64,000 nucleotides of DNA from Anniella stebbinsi (Eukaryota; Chordata; Lepidosauria; Squamata; Anniellidae): positions 83,401,763 through 83,465,762 of the forward strand of contig JARDYH010000007.1 in assembly GCA_029215795.1 (NCBI GenBank), read 5' to 3'. Positions 53,755 through 63,771 of this stretch are shown here, piece by piece (the first letter of the stretch is position 1; each line of letters starts with the position of its first letter). Below the pieces are notes generated by a model. The model made no database searches and was not told where the DNA came from. It saw nothing but the letters and a program-made list of their open reading frames with translations. The position numbers and the translations under genes were made by a program.

Positions 53755-54040
53755 AGTGTCAAAGAGGTCATCCCATGAAGCTGATTGGTGGGAGATTCAG
53801 GACAGATCAAAGGAAGGACTTCTTCACACAGTGCGGTGTTAAACTATGGAATTCGCTACCCCAAGTTGTAAGGGATCTTGATAGGCTGGAGCGCTGGGCT
53901 GAAAACAACAGAATGAATTTTATAGGGATAAATGCCAAGTTCTATACCTAGGAAAAAGAAACCAAATGCACAGTTATAAGATGGGGGATACTTGGAATTA
54001 GGGGTATGTTGTAAAAATCTGAACAGATCTATGATTTTCA
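53755..54040 (+). mobile_element. Two CR1 fragments
   Basis: 53760-53875 matches the post-ORF segment (GAAGCTGATTGGTGGGAGAT). 53876-54040 reads DLDRLERWAENNRMNFIGIN then AKFYT, an upstream part of another CR1 ORF2. The order is inverted relative to an intact element, so they are separate insertions or a rearrangement. Confidence 0.7.
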
Positions 54041-54375
54041 TCCCAAAACATGTCCATTTCCCCTGACACGCATCTTACACGCATCTTACATGCATCCTAC
54101 ATGTGTTCGCTGACACGCACACCCAAACCATCCACACACAGCACCCCAAAGCCCCATTCCCCACTGCCTGTCCATTGTATCCATTTCTGCAAATGTCAAG
54201 CTGCTTGCAAGAGATTTGGTGGTGCAAGAACTAGGAGCTTGTCAATATTGCCATTGCTCCTTCTTCTCCAGGTCAGACTCCATTGTAACCAGGAGTGTGA
54301 CTCATCCAGATGTGACCGTGGCACACCTGGAGAGAGACAAAATTACCATATAAGGGAATGATAGAAGTGGAGGGA
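54041..54375. other. Non-coding, unassigned
   Basis: Short imperfect CATCTTACACG tandem (54070-54100). No gene. Confidence 0.4.
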
Positions 54376-54713
54376 TGTTGCAAAGCATCTCTGGGTACAA
54401 GTAAAATAGCACATGGCAATGCAACGCCACATCTGGCCACTACTAGGAACTACTCGAGAGTAAAATAGAGTTGGCCAAATGATGTCACTGGGTTATAAAC
54501 CAATGGGATGAGGGCTGATGACGTGTAACTTTTGGAGTACAAAAGCATTGTTTGAACCTTGGTGTGGTGTGACTCTGGAAAGCAGCGTTAGTGTCCGGAG
54601 GTCACCTATTCTGCGCAGAATAATAAATTAGTTTCCAAAGCTTCAGGAGGTCTTTCGTCAAGTGTTTCATATCTGGACTTTGGACACTTGGGAATAGCAT
54701 AATTTATGCAACA
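54376..54713 (+). mobile_element. Long terminal repeat (5'-type LTR) with primer-binding-site-like start
   Basis: 338 bases bounded by the inverted repeat TGTTGCA ... TGCAACA. Contains TATA-like TTATAAACC (54493), a second TACAAAAG (54538) and AATAAATTAG (54621). Two bases after the end comes TGGCAACCGCGGCAGGACC (54716), resembling a tRNA-complementary primer-binding site. About 70 bases of leader follow before another element begins. No internal genes or second LTR were found. Confidence 0.6.
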
Positions 54714-54838
54714 GCTGGCAACCGCGGCAGGACCCTGGTGACCTGTGGACTGGAAAGAGGACTGCTACCTCCGGGGAGAAAAACAGCCGCCTTGGACGGG
54801 AATTTCCCCTCCACTCCTCGGAGCTCAGGTCTCTGGCC

Positions 54839-55386
54839 ACTTACCTGCCAGGGCGTCTTCTTTCTTCACCTGCTGGAGATCTACTGAGAACTAGGCTTCG
54901 CGGCCTAGTCCTCAGTAGAGCGCCAGGTGATGACATCATCACCTAGCGCTCTACTGAGGACTAGGCCGTGAAGCCTAGTTCTCAGTAGATCTCCAGCAGG
55001 TGAAGGAAGAGGACGGCCCCGGCAGGTAAGGAGAACTGCGAGAGAGGGCTTACCTGCTGGGGCCGTCCACGGGTGCCCGCGGACGGCCCCGGGAGGTAAC
55101 CGCGGGGGGGAGGGACAGGGAGGGGGGAGTAAGGCCCCCACTCACCCACCCGCCACCATTTTTTCCCCATAGACTTGCATTGGGGGAAAGCTTTCTTTCC
55201 CCCAATGCAAGTCTATGGGGAAAACAAAAATGGCGGCCGATCCAAAAATCAGATGTCCAGTTTTGGATTGGGATCAGGCCCGATCCGGTCTGGGGCGACT
55301 CTGATTTTGTCCGATCCGATCCAGGACAAAATTGGAGGTCCTGATCCGGGTCCCGATCCGATCCGGGGGGTCCCTGCACATCCCTA
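54839..55386. mobile_element. DNA element with a 190-bp palindrome
   Basis: 54839-55031 is a near-perfect palindrome with arms of about 95 bases around GATGACATCATC. It is followed by inverted repeats of GGGGCCGTCC and of CCCCAATGCAAGTCTATGGGG (55165-55218), then GATCCGATCC-rich sequence ending GGGGTCCCTGCACATCCCTA. That end is typical of hAT-like repeats in sauropsids. The matching left end (TAGGGATGTGCAGG) was not found. Confidence 0.6.
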
Positions 55387-55556
55387 CTTGGAATTGTTGT
55401 AGATCACATGCTGAATATGAGCCAACAATGTGCTGTGGCTGCAATTGGAGGTCCTGATCCGGGTCCCGATCCGATCCGGGGGGTCCCTGCACATCCCTAC
55501 TTGGAATTGTTGTAGATCACATGCTGAATATGAGCCAACAATGTGCTGTGGCTGCA
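55331..55556. repeat. Tandem duplication, 113-base unit
   Basis: Units 55331-55443 and 55444-55556 are identical as far as I can read. Each spans the last 55 bases of the DNA element and the first 58 bases of the flanking CR1. Confidence 0.92.
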
Positions 55557-56112
55557 AAAAAAAAGCAAATGCTCTTTTGGGCTGCATTAATAGAAGTATA
55601 GTTTCCAAATTACGAGGTACTGGTTTCTCTCTATTCAGCACTGGTTAGGCCTCATCTTGAGTACTGTATCCAGTAGTGGGCACCACACTTCAAGAAGGAT
55701 GCAGACAAGCTGGAGGGGGTTCTAAGGAGGGCAACAAGGATAATCAGTGGTCTGGAAACAAAGCCCTATGAGGAGAGACTGAAAGAACTGGGCATGTTTA
55801 GCATTGAGAAGAGAAGACTGAGGGAGACATGGTAGCATTCTTCAAATTACTTGAAAGGTTGTCACATAGAGGAGGGCCAGGATCTCTTCTCGATCATCCC
55901 AGAGTGCAGGACACGGAATAATGGGCTCAAGTTGCAGGAAACCAGATTCCGTCTGGACATCAGGAAAACTTCCTGTTAGAGCAGTATGACAATGGAACCA
56001 ATTACCTAGGGAGGTAGTGGGCTCTCCCACACTAGAGGCATGCTTTAATGCAGATTTCTACACTGAGCAGGGGGTTGGACACAATCCAGCAGGGTTCTTC
56101 TTATGTTCATAA
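55388..56112 (+). mobile_element. CR1 LINE 3' region
   Basis: AACAATGTGCTGTGGCTGCA, AAGCAAATGCTCTTTTGGGC, GAGTACTGTATCCAGTAGTG, GAGACTGAAAGAACTGGGCA, CAATCCAGCAGGGTTCTTCT. Reads ANALLGCINRSIVSKLRGTG in one frame. Frameshifted. Confidence 0.85.
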
Positions 56113-56334
56113 CTGAGGTTTAGTTCCTTGATAAAGGCTTTTTTGTTTCCTTGCCATGCAGATTTCAGATGAGTCCAGCATCACATACCTGGAAGGATCC
56201 TAAGATTTGGCTAGGTTAGAGACTATGGCTTTGATTCTTAAAATTAAGTAATTTAGGCCGATGTACACTGACTTGGAAGTAAACCTTAAGGACAGGCTAA
56301 GTTAGATGAAAAGCAAGCAGTAATGGTCTAACAT

Positions 56335-56462
56335 AGAGGTAGGCATCTCCAGACGTCTTGGAATACACATCCAATAATTCTTGACTGTTGGCCATGGCTG
56401 GGGCTGATGGGAGTTATAGTTCAACACATCTGGAAGACACCAGGTTGCCTCTCCCTGGTCGG
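56335..56462. repeat. Palindromic foldback, family A
   Basis: CATCTCCAGACGTCTTGGAA / GCCATGGCTGGGGCTGATGG / GAGTTATAGTTCAACACATC. Confidence 0.65.
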
Positions 56463-57114
56463 CGCCCAGATGTCAGCAAAAACAGACTGTGTTTTTAATC
56501 AATCAAGGCTGTGATGGTGGAGGTAGAAATATTTGAGTCTCAGACCCGGGATGGGAGTGGAGGGGAGAGAGGCCATGGGTCTGACAAGGCAAAGGTTTAG
56601 AGGAATTTTTAATAAAAGGAAGCTGCAGGGTCTCAAGGATGGAGCCAGACAGCTAATAGCAACCTGCTTTTAATTAGAGCAACTTTTCAGCTTAGCTAAG
56701 CCAAATTTGCATGCCACACTGTGAGTTTCCCTTGAACTGGGACCTGTGACATCTCAACCAAATGAAGCAAAGAGGAAAAAAAGAAGGAAATGAAATTACG
56801 GCTGCTTTGCAGCTGGCAGTCTGGAAAGGATGAACGATTGTCAAAGAACCCTCTTTTCTTTTCAGACTTCTGCATCTTCTGAGTGGGGCGGAGGGAGGAG
56901 AGGAGTCCTTGCGGCTGAATTTGGGGTTTTTGAAAGCAGTTGCAAGAGGAAGAAAACACTCATGGGAACAGGGTTCTACCTGAAAAGAGAGGTTCTATGT
57001 TAGTCCTCTCACGGCTGTACTAGTAGCATTGGCTACTACTACCATGCTTAGATGTGAAGGTTTGAGGCCACAGAGGCAAAATATTAAGTCAGGCTTAGAG
57101 GCCTGGAGCTTTTC
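56463..57114. other. Non-coding, unassigned
   Basis: No gene or repeat recognised. Confidence 0.4.
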
Positions 57115-57614
57115 TGTTGGGAGGGGCTATCCCTGAGAGGAGTAGCTTCATTTCTCCAGTTAAGATTCATTTCTTCAAAGTGGGAACAGTACTTTCTGTG
57201 CTTTTTTTTTTTTTTTTTTTTGAGGAGGGGTATAAAAGAGTGAGAGAGCCAGCCAGGAGAGCCAGAGAAAGACTAGACCGTGAGGAAGGAGCAGAAAGAT
57301 GCAGCTTGAAGAAGTCTAGGTGCAGCTTAGGGTAAAAGGACTTGCATTTTTGCAACCTTTATTTTCTTTTTATGCCTTTTGTATCACTCAGCTCTATGGA
57401 CTAAATACCTTTTATTGTGATTTGCTTGTCTTAGTTCACTAGTAAACAGTTGTGTTAAGCCATGTGTCTGGAGTGTCACTTGCCTCACGTCTACAGTCAA
57501 AACCCCACGTTACCGGGAAGGGGAAGGTAAAAAGAAATTAGGTGGTACTCTTAAGGAGGCAGAGATCTTTAAGGAGATGCTCAGAGGATCCAGGACACAG
57601 AAGGAACCCTAACA
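57115..57614 (+). mobile_element. Probable solo LTR
   Basis: Starts TGTTGGGAGG and ends GAACCCTAACA, imperfect inverted ends of the TG...CA type. GTATAAAAGAG (57229) is a good TATA box about 110 bases in, with a GAGAGCCAGCCAGGAGAGCC stretch after it. No target duplication, so the limits are tentative. Confidence 0.5.
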
Positions 57615-57799
57615 TTAGAGTAGTGAGATCATTTAAAAAAAATAAAAATATGTACTCTCACTCCTGCAACCTGAAGTAGTACATTCCAGAATTCAACTGC
57701 TGCATTCTACCACACATCCTGCATGGCTTTTGGATTGGTTCATACATGTAGCAGAAGAAGATGGGAAGGAGGCAATGTAGTCTTGAGATAGTAGAATAG

Positions 57800-58145
57800 A
57801 AGCTACATTGGTGGGCACTTGAGACAGGGCCTTTTTGGAAGTAGCACCCCAACTGTGGTACAGGAATGGCAGCACAGCCAAGAGAGGCGAGATTGGCTCC
57901 GTCTTCAGTTTGGTTTAGACAGGCAGTAAAGGATGTTCTCTTCAGTTAGGCTTTTAATTCTCTACAACGTCTACATTGTTTTCTTGCTCTTCCATTTTAA
58001 TTGTTGCTTTCAATTTTTTTTAATTTGCATCTTTGTTCTTTGTGATTCTTCGTTTCATGAAAAGTTTTGAATATATATTTTAATGTATGTTGTCCATGGC
58101 ACCAGGAAAGCAGAGGGTGTAATTTATAAATTTTAAAAAATAAGG
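57800..58145 (+). mobile_element. L2-type LINE 3' end, decayed
   Basis: GTAGCACCCCAACTGTGGTA corresponds to the (V)APQLW motif. A tail-like AGGGTGTAATTTATAAATTT follows. Confidence 0.55.
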
Positions 58146-58494
58146 CTAAAATGAGTTTTTGAAAGTACTGGACCCAATCCCCCCAAATGGATCCAGCACC
58201 TTGGATAGTTCCTTTCAGACGTCTGGCTGGTTGTAAATAAAATCCAGAATGGAATCTCCACCACGCCACTGAAATTGGAGCCACGGCCTCCCTTGCCATC
58301 AGGACAGGACTTTGGGGCAGATGTCCGAGGCCCTCCGCTTAACAAAATGAGCAGGGGGCTCCCAAAACACAGCAGAGCTGGCTTACCACATGTTGAAGTT
58401 AGTGAAGCAATACACATCACTACCTGAAGAGCCCTTCCTACCCAAAGACAATTAGGTCTAGAGCTTACCACAGGGCTGCACAACCCTTTTGGCC
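58146..58494. other. Decayed foldback of the 45.3-kb type plus unassigned sequence
   Basis: CTTGGATAGTTCCTTTCAGA ... AAAATCCAGAATGGAATCTC ... AATTGGAGCCACGGCCTCCC follows the right arm of 45318-45501. Confidence 0.5.
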
Positions 58495-58729
58495 CCAAGT
58501 GAAGACCTTTTTATTTTCCCAGTATTTTAAAATTTTATCGTCCTAGTCTTGGAACTTTCCTGTTTTAAATCTGCATTTTAAATCTTTGTTATCGCTGCTC
58601 GGTTTTATCCCGGTACTTTCACATTGCGTTTTTACATTGTGGTTTAAGTTTTATACTTTAAATTGTAGCTATGATTTTGATTGTTGGGAACTGCCGGGAG
58701 AGCTTCGGCTATTAGGTGGTACAGAAATG

Positions 58730-58760
<31 letters not shown>
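58495..58760 (+). mobile_element. L2-clade LINE 3' end with (CAAT)n tail
   Basis: CTGCCGGGAGAGCTTCGGCT / ATTAGGTGGTACAGAAATGC, then seven CAAT units (58731-58758). Confidence 0.75.
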
Positions 58761-58999
58761 CTGGCAAGGGCCATATCGGGTGCGTGTACACTCACAGAGC
58801 CATTGAAAGCCCCTGCCGCCCAGACCCGATCGCTGCTTTATCGCTGTTTTCGTGTTCATTCGCTGGAGGAGCCACCCAGCTATCAGCATTCTATTACCCC
58901 GTTCTGCAGCATGTTTCCAGTTTGTCTAGGGTTGCACTAGGCACCAAATCTTTACTTACCAGCCAAGCAGAGCTGAGACGGTGACTATTGCGTTGCTCA

Positions 59000-59490
59000 C
59001 AAAGGTACGCTGCACCTTAACCTAATGGAACGTCTTTCCCGACATGAACCTACCCGTACACTACGCTCAACATCAAAGGTCCTCCTCCGGGTGCCTACTC
59101 CGAGGGAAGCTCGGAGGACGGCAACAAGGGAGAGGGCCTTCTCTGTGGTGGCCCCTCAATTATGGAATGATCTCCCCGATGAGGCCTGCCTGGAGCCAAC
59201 ACTGTTATCTTTTCAGCGCCAGGTCAAAACTTTTCTTTTCTCCCAGGCATTTTAACAGCTCAAGTTGAGGTTTTGATTGACATTATGGCCAGGCTTAACA
59301 GTTAAAATGTTTTAAAGTGTTTTAATGTCAGCTGTTTTATGTTTATGGTTTTAAATTTTGTATATTGGCTTTTTAGTGTTAAATCTTTTAATTTTTGTAA
59401 ACCACCCAGAGAGCTTCGGCTATGGGGCATTATATAAGTGTAATAAATAATAATAATAATAATAATAATAACAACAACAACAACAACAAC
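59000..59490 (+). mobile_element. L2-clade LINE 3' region, relatively intact
   Basis: The open frame 59025-59255 encodes MERLSRHEPTRTLRSTSKVL, LRVPTPREARRTATRERAFS and VVAPQLWNDLPDEACLEPTL. The tail AACCACCCAGAGAGCTTCGG and an (AAT)n(AAC)n run follow. Similar to 51695-52195. Confidence 0.88.
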
Positions 59491-60000
59491 ATACACTCCA
59501 CGCAACTCCCTAGCCAGCCAGCCCCTTTGAACTGCTGGCCCTCAGCTGAGACAGTGAAAAGAAGGAGTGATAGAATCCTTTTGGAACGGGAGGCAAGGTG
59601 GACACTTAGAATGAATACAATTACTCCCTCTGGTCTTAATGAGTCTTTTGATTTGTCAGTACTGCTCTGAGAAAGCAGCTGCTTTTCAATCAATTACTGA
59701 AGGTTTGAAAACCTGACATTTCTTCCTATAACTAGCAGAGCATAGGAGGTTTTCACTCACCTGAGAGGTGTCATATGAAGTATGTTTATTGTTATAATGT
59801 TGAATATACTTTTTTTAAATTTGAGCCTCTTATAACTTTGCTTTTTTTAAAAAAAAGATTTTACATGTATCGCTTTAAAGAATTGTTCCTTTTATATTGG
59901 ATTTTTTAAATTGTTCTGGAGTAGAATGAATGGATTCATGTAACTGATACTTATGATTTTGGAACCTTGTAAATATTATACGTACATTTTTATGTTTATT
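59491..60000. other. Non-coding, AT-rich
   Basis: No gene. Could be the body of the element that ends with the motif at 60005; no ORF remains. Confidence 0.4.
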
Positions 60001-60004
60001 TTAG

Positions 60005-60050
60005 ACTGCCCTGAAGAAAGACAATATATTGTCCGAAACGCGTTGGTAGT
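60005..60050 (+). ncRNA. Hammerhead-ribozyme-like motif (probably from a Penelope-type element)
   Basis: Core words CTGAAGA (60011-60017, fits CUGANGA) and GAAA (60035-60038). Stem I: six pairs, 60005-60010 with 60045-60050 (one G-U). Stem II: hairpin GACAA/TTGTC (60020-60024 with 60029-60033). Stem III: two pairs, A60038-T60043 and C60039-G60042, closing a 2-base loop. The cleavage position would follow T60044. Two unpaired A (60018-60019) and C60034 disturb the base of stem II, so activity is doubtful. Confidence 0.45.
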
Positions 60051-60139
60051 AGATTTTTAAAATTATTATTAAATCTTATTCTCTGGTTCCACCCCTTTGC
60101 CTTTGGCTTTTTTGGCTTCCTCACAGAGTAAAGTGACAG

Positions 60140-60367
60140 ATGTTGTCTGTAAAAATCACGGCCTTCCTGATGCTGGGAATGGCGGGCATGGCAGAAGGGG
60201 AAACAATGGAGACTGCCTTTCCGGCAGTGAGATTTGCCTCCTGGGCAGGGACCACATATTACAAGAAATTCGGGGCTGCCAGCAAAAACAGCATCCCTTC
60301 AATCCAGCACAACGTCTCCCAGCGCCATCATATCGCATGTTTGCAGGCCACAAGAAGTGGCGGGTGA
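60140..60367 (+). other. Unrecognised open frame with exon-like borders
   Basis: An AG after CTTCCTCAC (60126) and a GTGAGA after AAGTGGCGG (60364) border about 237 bases. The ATG frame at 60140 starts MLSVKITAFLMLGMAGMAEG, signal-peptide-like, but a second overlapping frame (60097-60429) is equally open and no family is recognised. More likely chance or old retroelement sequence. Confidence 0.2.
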
Positions 60368-60429
60368 GAACACGGAGCAGCAATGGAGAGTGGGAATTTC
60401 AACTTCCCCCCTATTTCCAATGGGCCTAA

Positions 60430-62560
60430 GTCAACTCGCTGCAGTCCCTGTTGGATCGTGGCTTCAGGAATTAAATTCTACATAGGCGAAGAGAAGCAGA
60501 TCTCCCTGCTGATTGGCGCTTCGCTAGTGAAATACATAGAACCTACAACAAAATATTAGTTGCCAAGTGCTCTTAGCCAGGCTTCCAGACAGCCATGCCC
60601 TTTTCAGGACACTCCATTCCATTCCCCCCTTTCATCTGGGTTTCTACCCCAACCCCTGACACTGTTTTCTGAGCCAAGAGCATGCCCAGTCCTTACTGGG
60701 TTGCTTAGTGGGGTTCCCTCACTCCTTAGGGTTTCTTTTCACCCTAAAGATTTGTTTTTTGTAATTTTGCAAACACAGTAGTCCAGTCAAACCTGAAGAC
60801 ACCTCCCTCCTGTATGCTGCTTGGCTACATGAAGCTTCATGCTTAGATGAGTTTGTATTAGCATATAGGAACTACGAGCATCCAAATTCTTTGGAATTTA
60901 TGGAAGGTGGCCCCAGGTCTGAATACTTGTGCCTCTTTTTACAGGAATCTGTTCTCACATTATGCTAGGTCAGAATGGGGGCTGTGTGCAGAATCCAGCA
61001 GCTACATCCCATCAGTACTCACTAAAACGAACAAAAGGTCAAGTCCTCGAGTCTGCAAAGATAGGGGGTGCTTCTAGAGGAGGTTCATTTATTGTGAAGT
61101 CGCCCTGCCTCATTCATCGAACTTTACGGGAGGTCCAGACCGTGCCATCTTTGATTTGTAACCTTCCTGTGTTTTCTCACTGTTTTCCCCATCTTTTTTC
61201 TTACCAGAAAAAAAAAAATCCGCCGGGAAGAAACAGCTGGGCTACAGCTCCCCCCCCCCCCCCGCTTTCCCTAACTGCTAAACAGTGCTTTGGTTCACCA
61301 TGGTTATATATATATATTGCTTTCAAAAGCTATTTAACTCATGTGTATGAGTTTTCTCTGGAGAAACACACTCGGGTTACCCTTCATTGGCTGTTTAACG
61401 GGACTTCTTTCTAAGCAGACTGATACAGGATTGCCCTGTTAGCTTCCTTCGGTGTCAGTAACTGCAGCGCCCCTGCAGTTCGGGGGACAAAGAGAGGGCA
61501 TGCCACACTGTTTTACTGTCCCAACCAAAGAATATACGAAGTATATTTTGGACTTGGCTATTGGATGGCTGTGAGCGTGGATCAGTTTCCCAAGAACTCC
61601 GCGCCTCCCAAACTTTCAAATAAAATGAAGCATGTTGCTTAAAACGTGGCTGCTGAAACAGAATTTTATTGATGTTCATGTGCTTGACTGACATTTGGAT
61701 ATATTATGTTATCTCACAGACTTTTTAATGAATATTCTGCGATGGGGGGGAATGCTTTAAGCTTTGATTCTGGCTGCTTGGATTCTTTGGTTAGACGAGA
61801 CGCAGTTTGTGTGCGCAACTGTATTATGGCTTGCAGCCAACCCCCACCCATCCACCCACCCAAATCTGCAAAGTGTATTGAAAGGTGCATTCACACAACC
61901 GGTGTTTCCATGTTTTGCAGTTCTGCAATAGTGATCTATGTGGAATCCAATGCAGAAGCACCACTGCCACCCACACAGGCCTGCCCCTTTTGAAACTGAG
62001 CACATAGGCATACAAGAGCTTGTGGAACACATTCACAAGATCAAAAAGAAAAAAAAGAGAGAATTAGCTACAGATGTCCCAATTCGATGTCTAGAAGCTT
62101 TCTGTCCTCCCCCGAGTCACGCAAGAGCCACCCCAGCAAATCGTGTAGGAATAAACAATACCGTACCAACGGCTGAAAGTAAGTGGGTGTGAACCTAAAG
62201 CAGAGTCTAGCTGGGAGACCACTGAACAGTATCACGTAAGCCGCTCTGGACTTTCTCAACCAGAAGAATGGGACAAAAGTGCAGTTAAAATAAATCCCTC
62301 CTGCCTCTAAAAAAATATAGAATTTAAATACATTCATGCCAAAATCAACCTTATTTGTGCAAAAACAATACCCAATTCTTCTCCAGTGGATTAATATTGT
62401 GTTTGATCTCGTGTGGGCAGAAGGCAAATCAGGATCTACTGGTGGATCAAATGATTTGCAGATTAGCATTCATTTCCAACTTCCAATGATTCAACAATAG
62501 TGTGTTGTAGGGAGACGACAACTAGAATAGATTTTGTGTGTGAATTCCAGTTCTAGCAAT
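60430..62560. other. Non-coding, unassigned
   Basis: C run at 61248-61263. Several frames without domains (60929-61414, 61706-61993, 62068-62469 on the minus strand). Few recognisable transposons compared with the rest of the window. Confidence 0.4.
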
Positions 62561-62564
62561 GCAA

Positions 62565-62700
62565 ACATGTTGTCAGGCTGAGCATATGCTCAGAGGCACC
62601 TTGTTTCTCGATTACACATCAGCCTTCCTGGCTATTATTTTACACCTGGGGTGAACCTATGGGTTCCGTGGAAAACAAAGTCAATTCTACAGGCATGAAG
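62565..62700 (+). mobile_element. LTR-like fragment
   Basis: TGTTGTCAGGCTGAGCATATG / CTCAGAGGCACCTTGTTTCT parallels the 9632 copy. Possibly the start of the same LTR family. Confidence 0.35.
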
Positions 62701-63728
62701 CCTGCCCACCTCTGTACTTGATCACAGCCATGAAGCCTTCTAGCCTTCACTCATTTTGAATACAAAACCCTCTCCGCTCTGACAGCTGGAGGAAGGGAGG
62801 GAAAGAGACAGTTAGAACAATGAAGCCACCGCTGCTTAGAGACATAAACAGAAATGCATTTATTTTTCACTATCGTCAGGATTATGAAATCACAGCAGCA
62901 GAGTTCAGTATGTACAAAGGAATCCAGCACCCCCTGGAGAACCAACTCGGAGGACAGAGGCCCATCTGGCTAATCACCAGTAAAAGGGGAAAAAATGGGG
63001 GGAGGGGATAGGCAGAACCCCCAAGTGGCAGTTCACTGAAGCTCAGCAGTGGAAACATAAAAGGTCTAAACAAAATGAAAAAGAGCCATACACACACACC
63101 CTAGAATATCTCAAAGTGGGAGGTAAGAAATCAACACATGAAACCTTTGAGAAGTACATTGCACCTCACCAATTTCCTACATGGAAGCCACTCTCACGCG
63201 AAATCCATACAGCGATTGTAGCATACTATGATACTACATGCTGCGTCTACACACCCAGCGCGTTTTTGTCAAGAAGATGCAACCAACGGCAGCGTGCAAG
63301 CACACGTATGTACACCAAGAAACCCATTGCACCGCAAGTCAGGACTGACTCGCAGGTTTCAAAAACCCCTACACAGGAGTGCTTCCCGTAGAAGAATTTT
63401 TAACTCACAAGACAGATCCCAAAGGTGGCATTAAACTGCAACGTAGTGGTTTGAAGATGGGCAGTTACTGGGCTGGCGTAGGGAAAGAAGGGCCTGTTCA
63501 TTTGGCAAGGACGTGGGCTGGATTATTCAAGCCCACAATGAAGATGTCATGAACCTGATTCTTTGGCTATGTACCCTGTTTAACCCACATTTTCCCCGCG
63601 GGTTTGCCTGCTCACTTTCAGAAGCTTTTCCCTCCCAGTAGCACACCCATTACAGACGGGGCCGCCAGCCGGGTGCGCCAGCCGGGTGTGCAGCAAACGA
63701 GATGACCAGCAGCCACTTAAGAACTTAC
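62701..63728. other. Non-coding, unassigned
   Basis: No gene recognised. CAGCCGGGTGCGC / CAGCCGGGTGTGC is a short tandem at 63667-63692. Confidence 0.4.
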
Positions 63729-63771
63729 CATAGAAGGCTTTTTTCATTTGGGGCGGGAGTATGCCAACCAT
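63729..63771 (-). CDS. Weak candidate first coding exon, unknown gene
   Basis: On the minus strand GCCATGG (strong Kozak) starts 14 codons, MVGILPPQMKKAFY, running into a perfect donor ATG/GTAAGT. The next exon would lie left of it, where I find none. I do not recognise the peptide. Listed only because start context and donor coincide. Confidence 0.2.

Noticed and set aside
59025..59255. 76-codon open frame as a small host protein
   Set aside because: It is the conserved end of an L2-clade ORF2, repeated at 51.7 kb and elsewhere.
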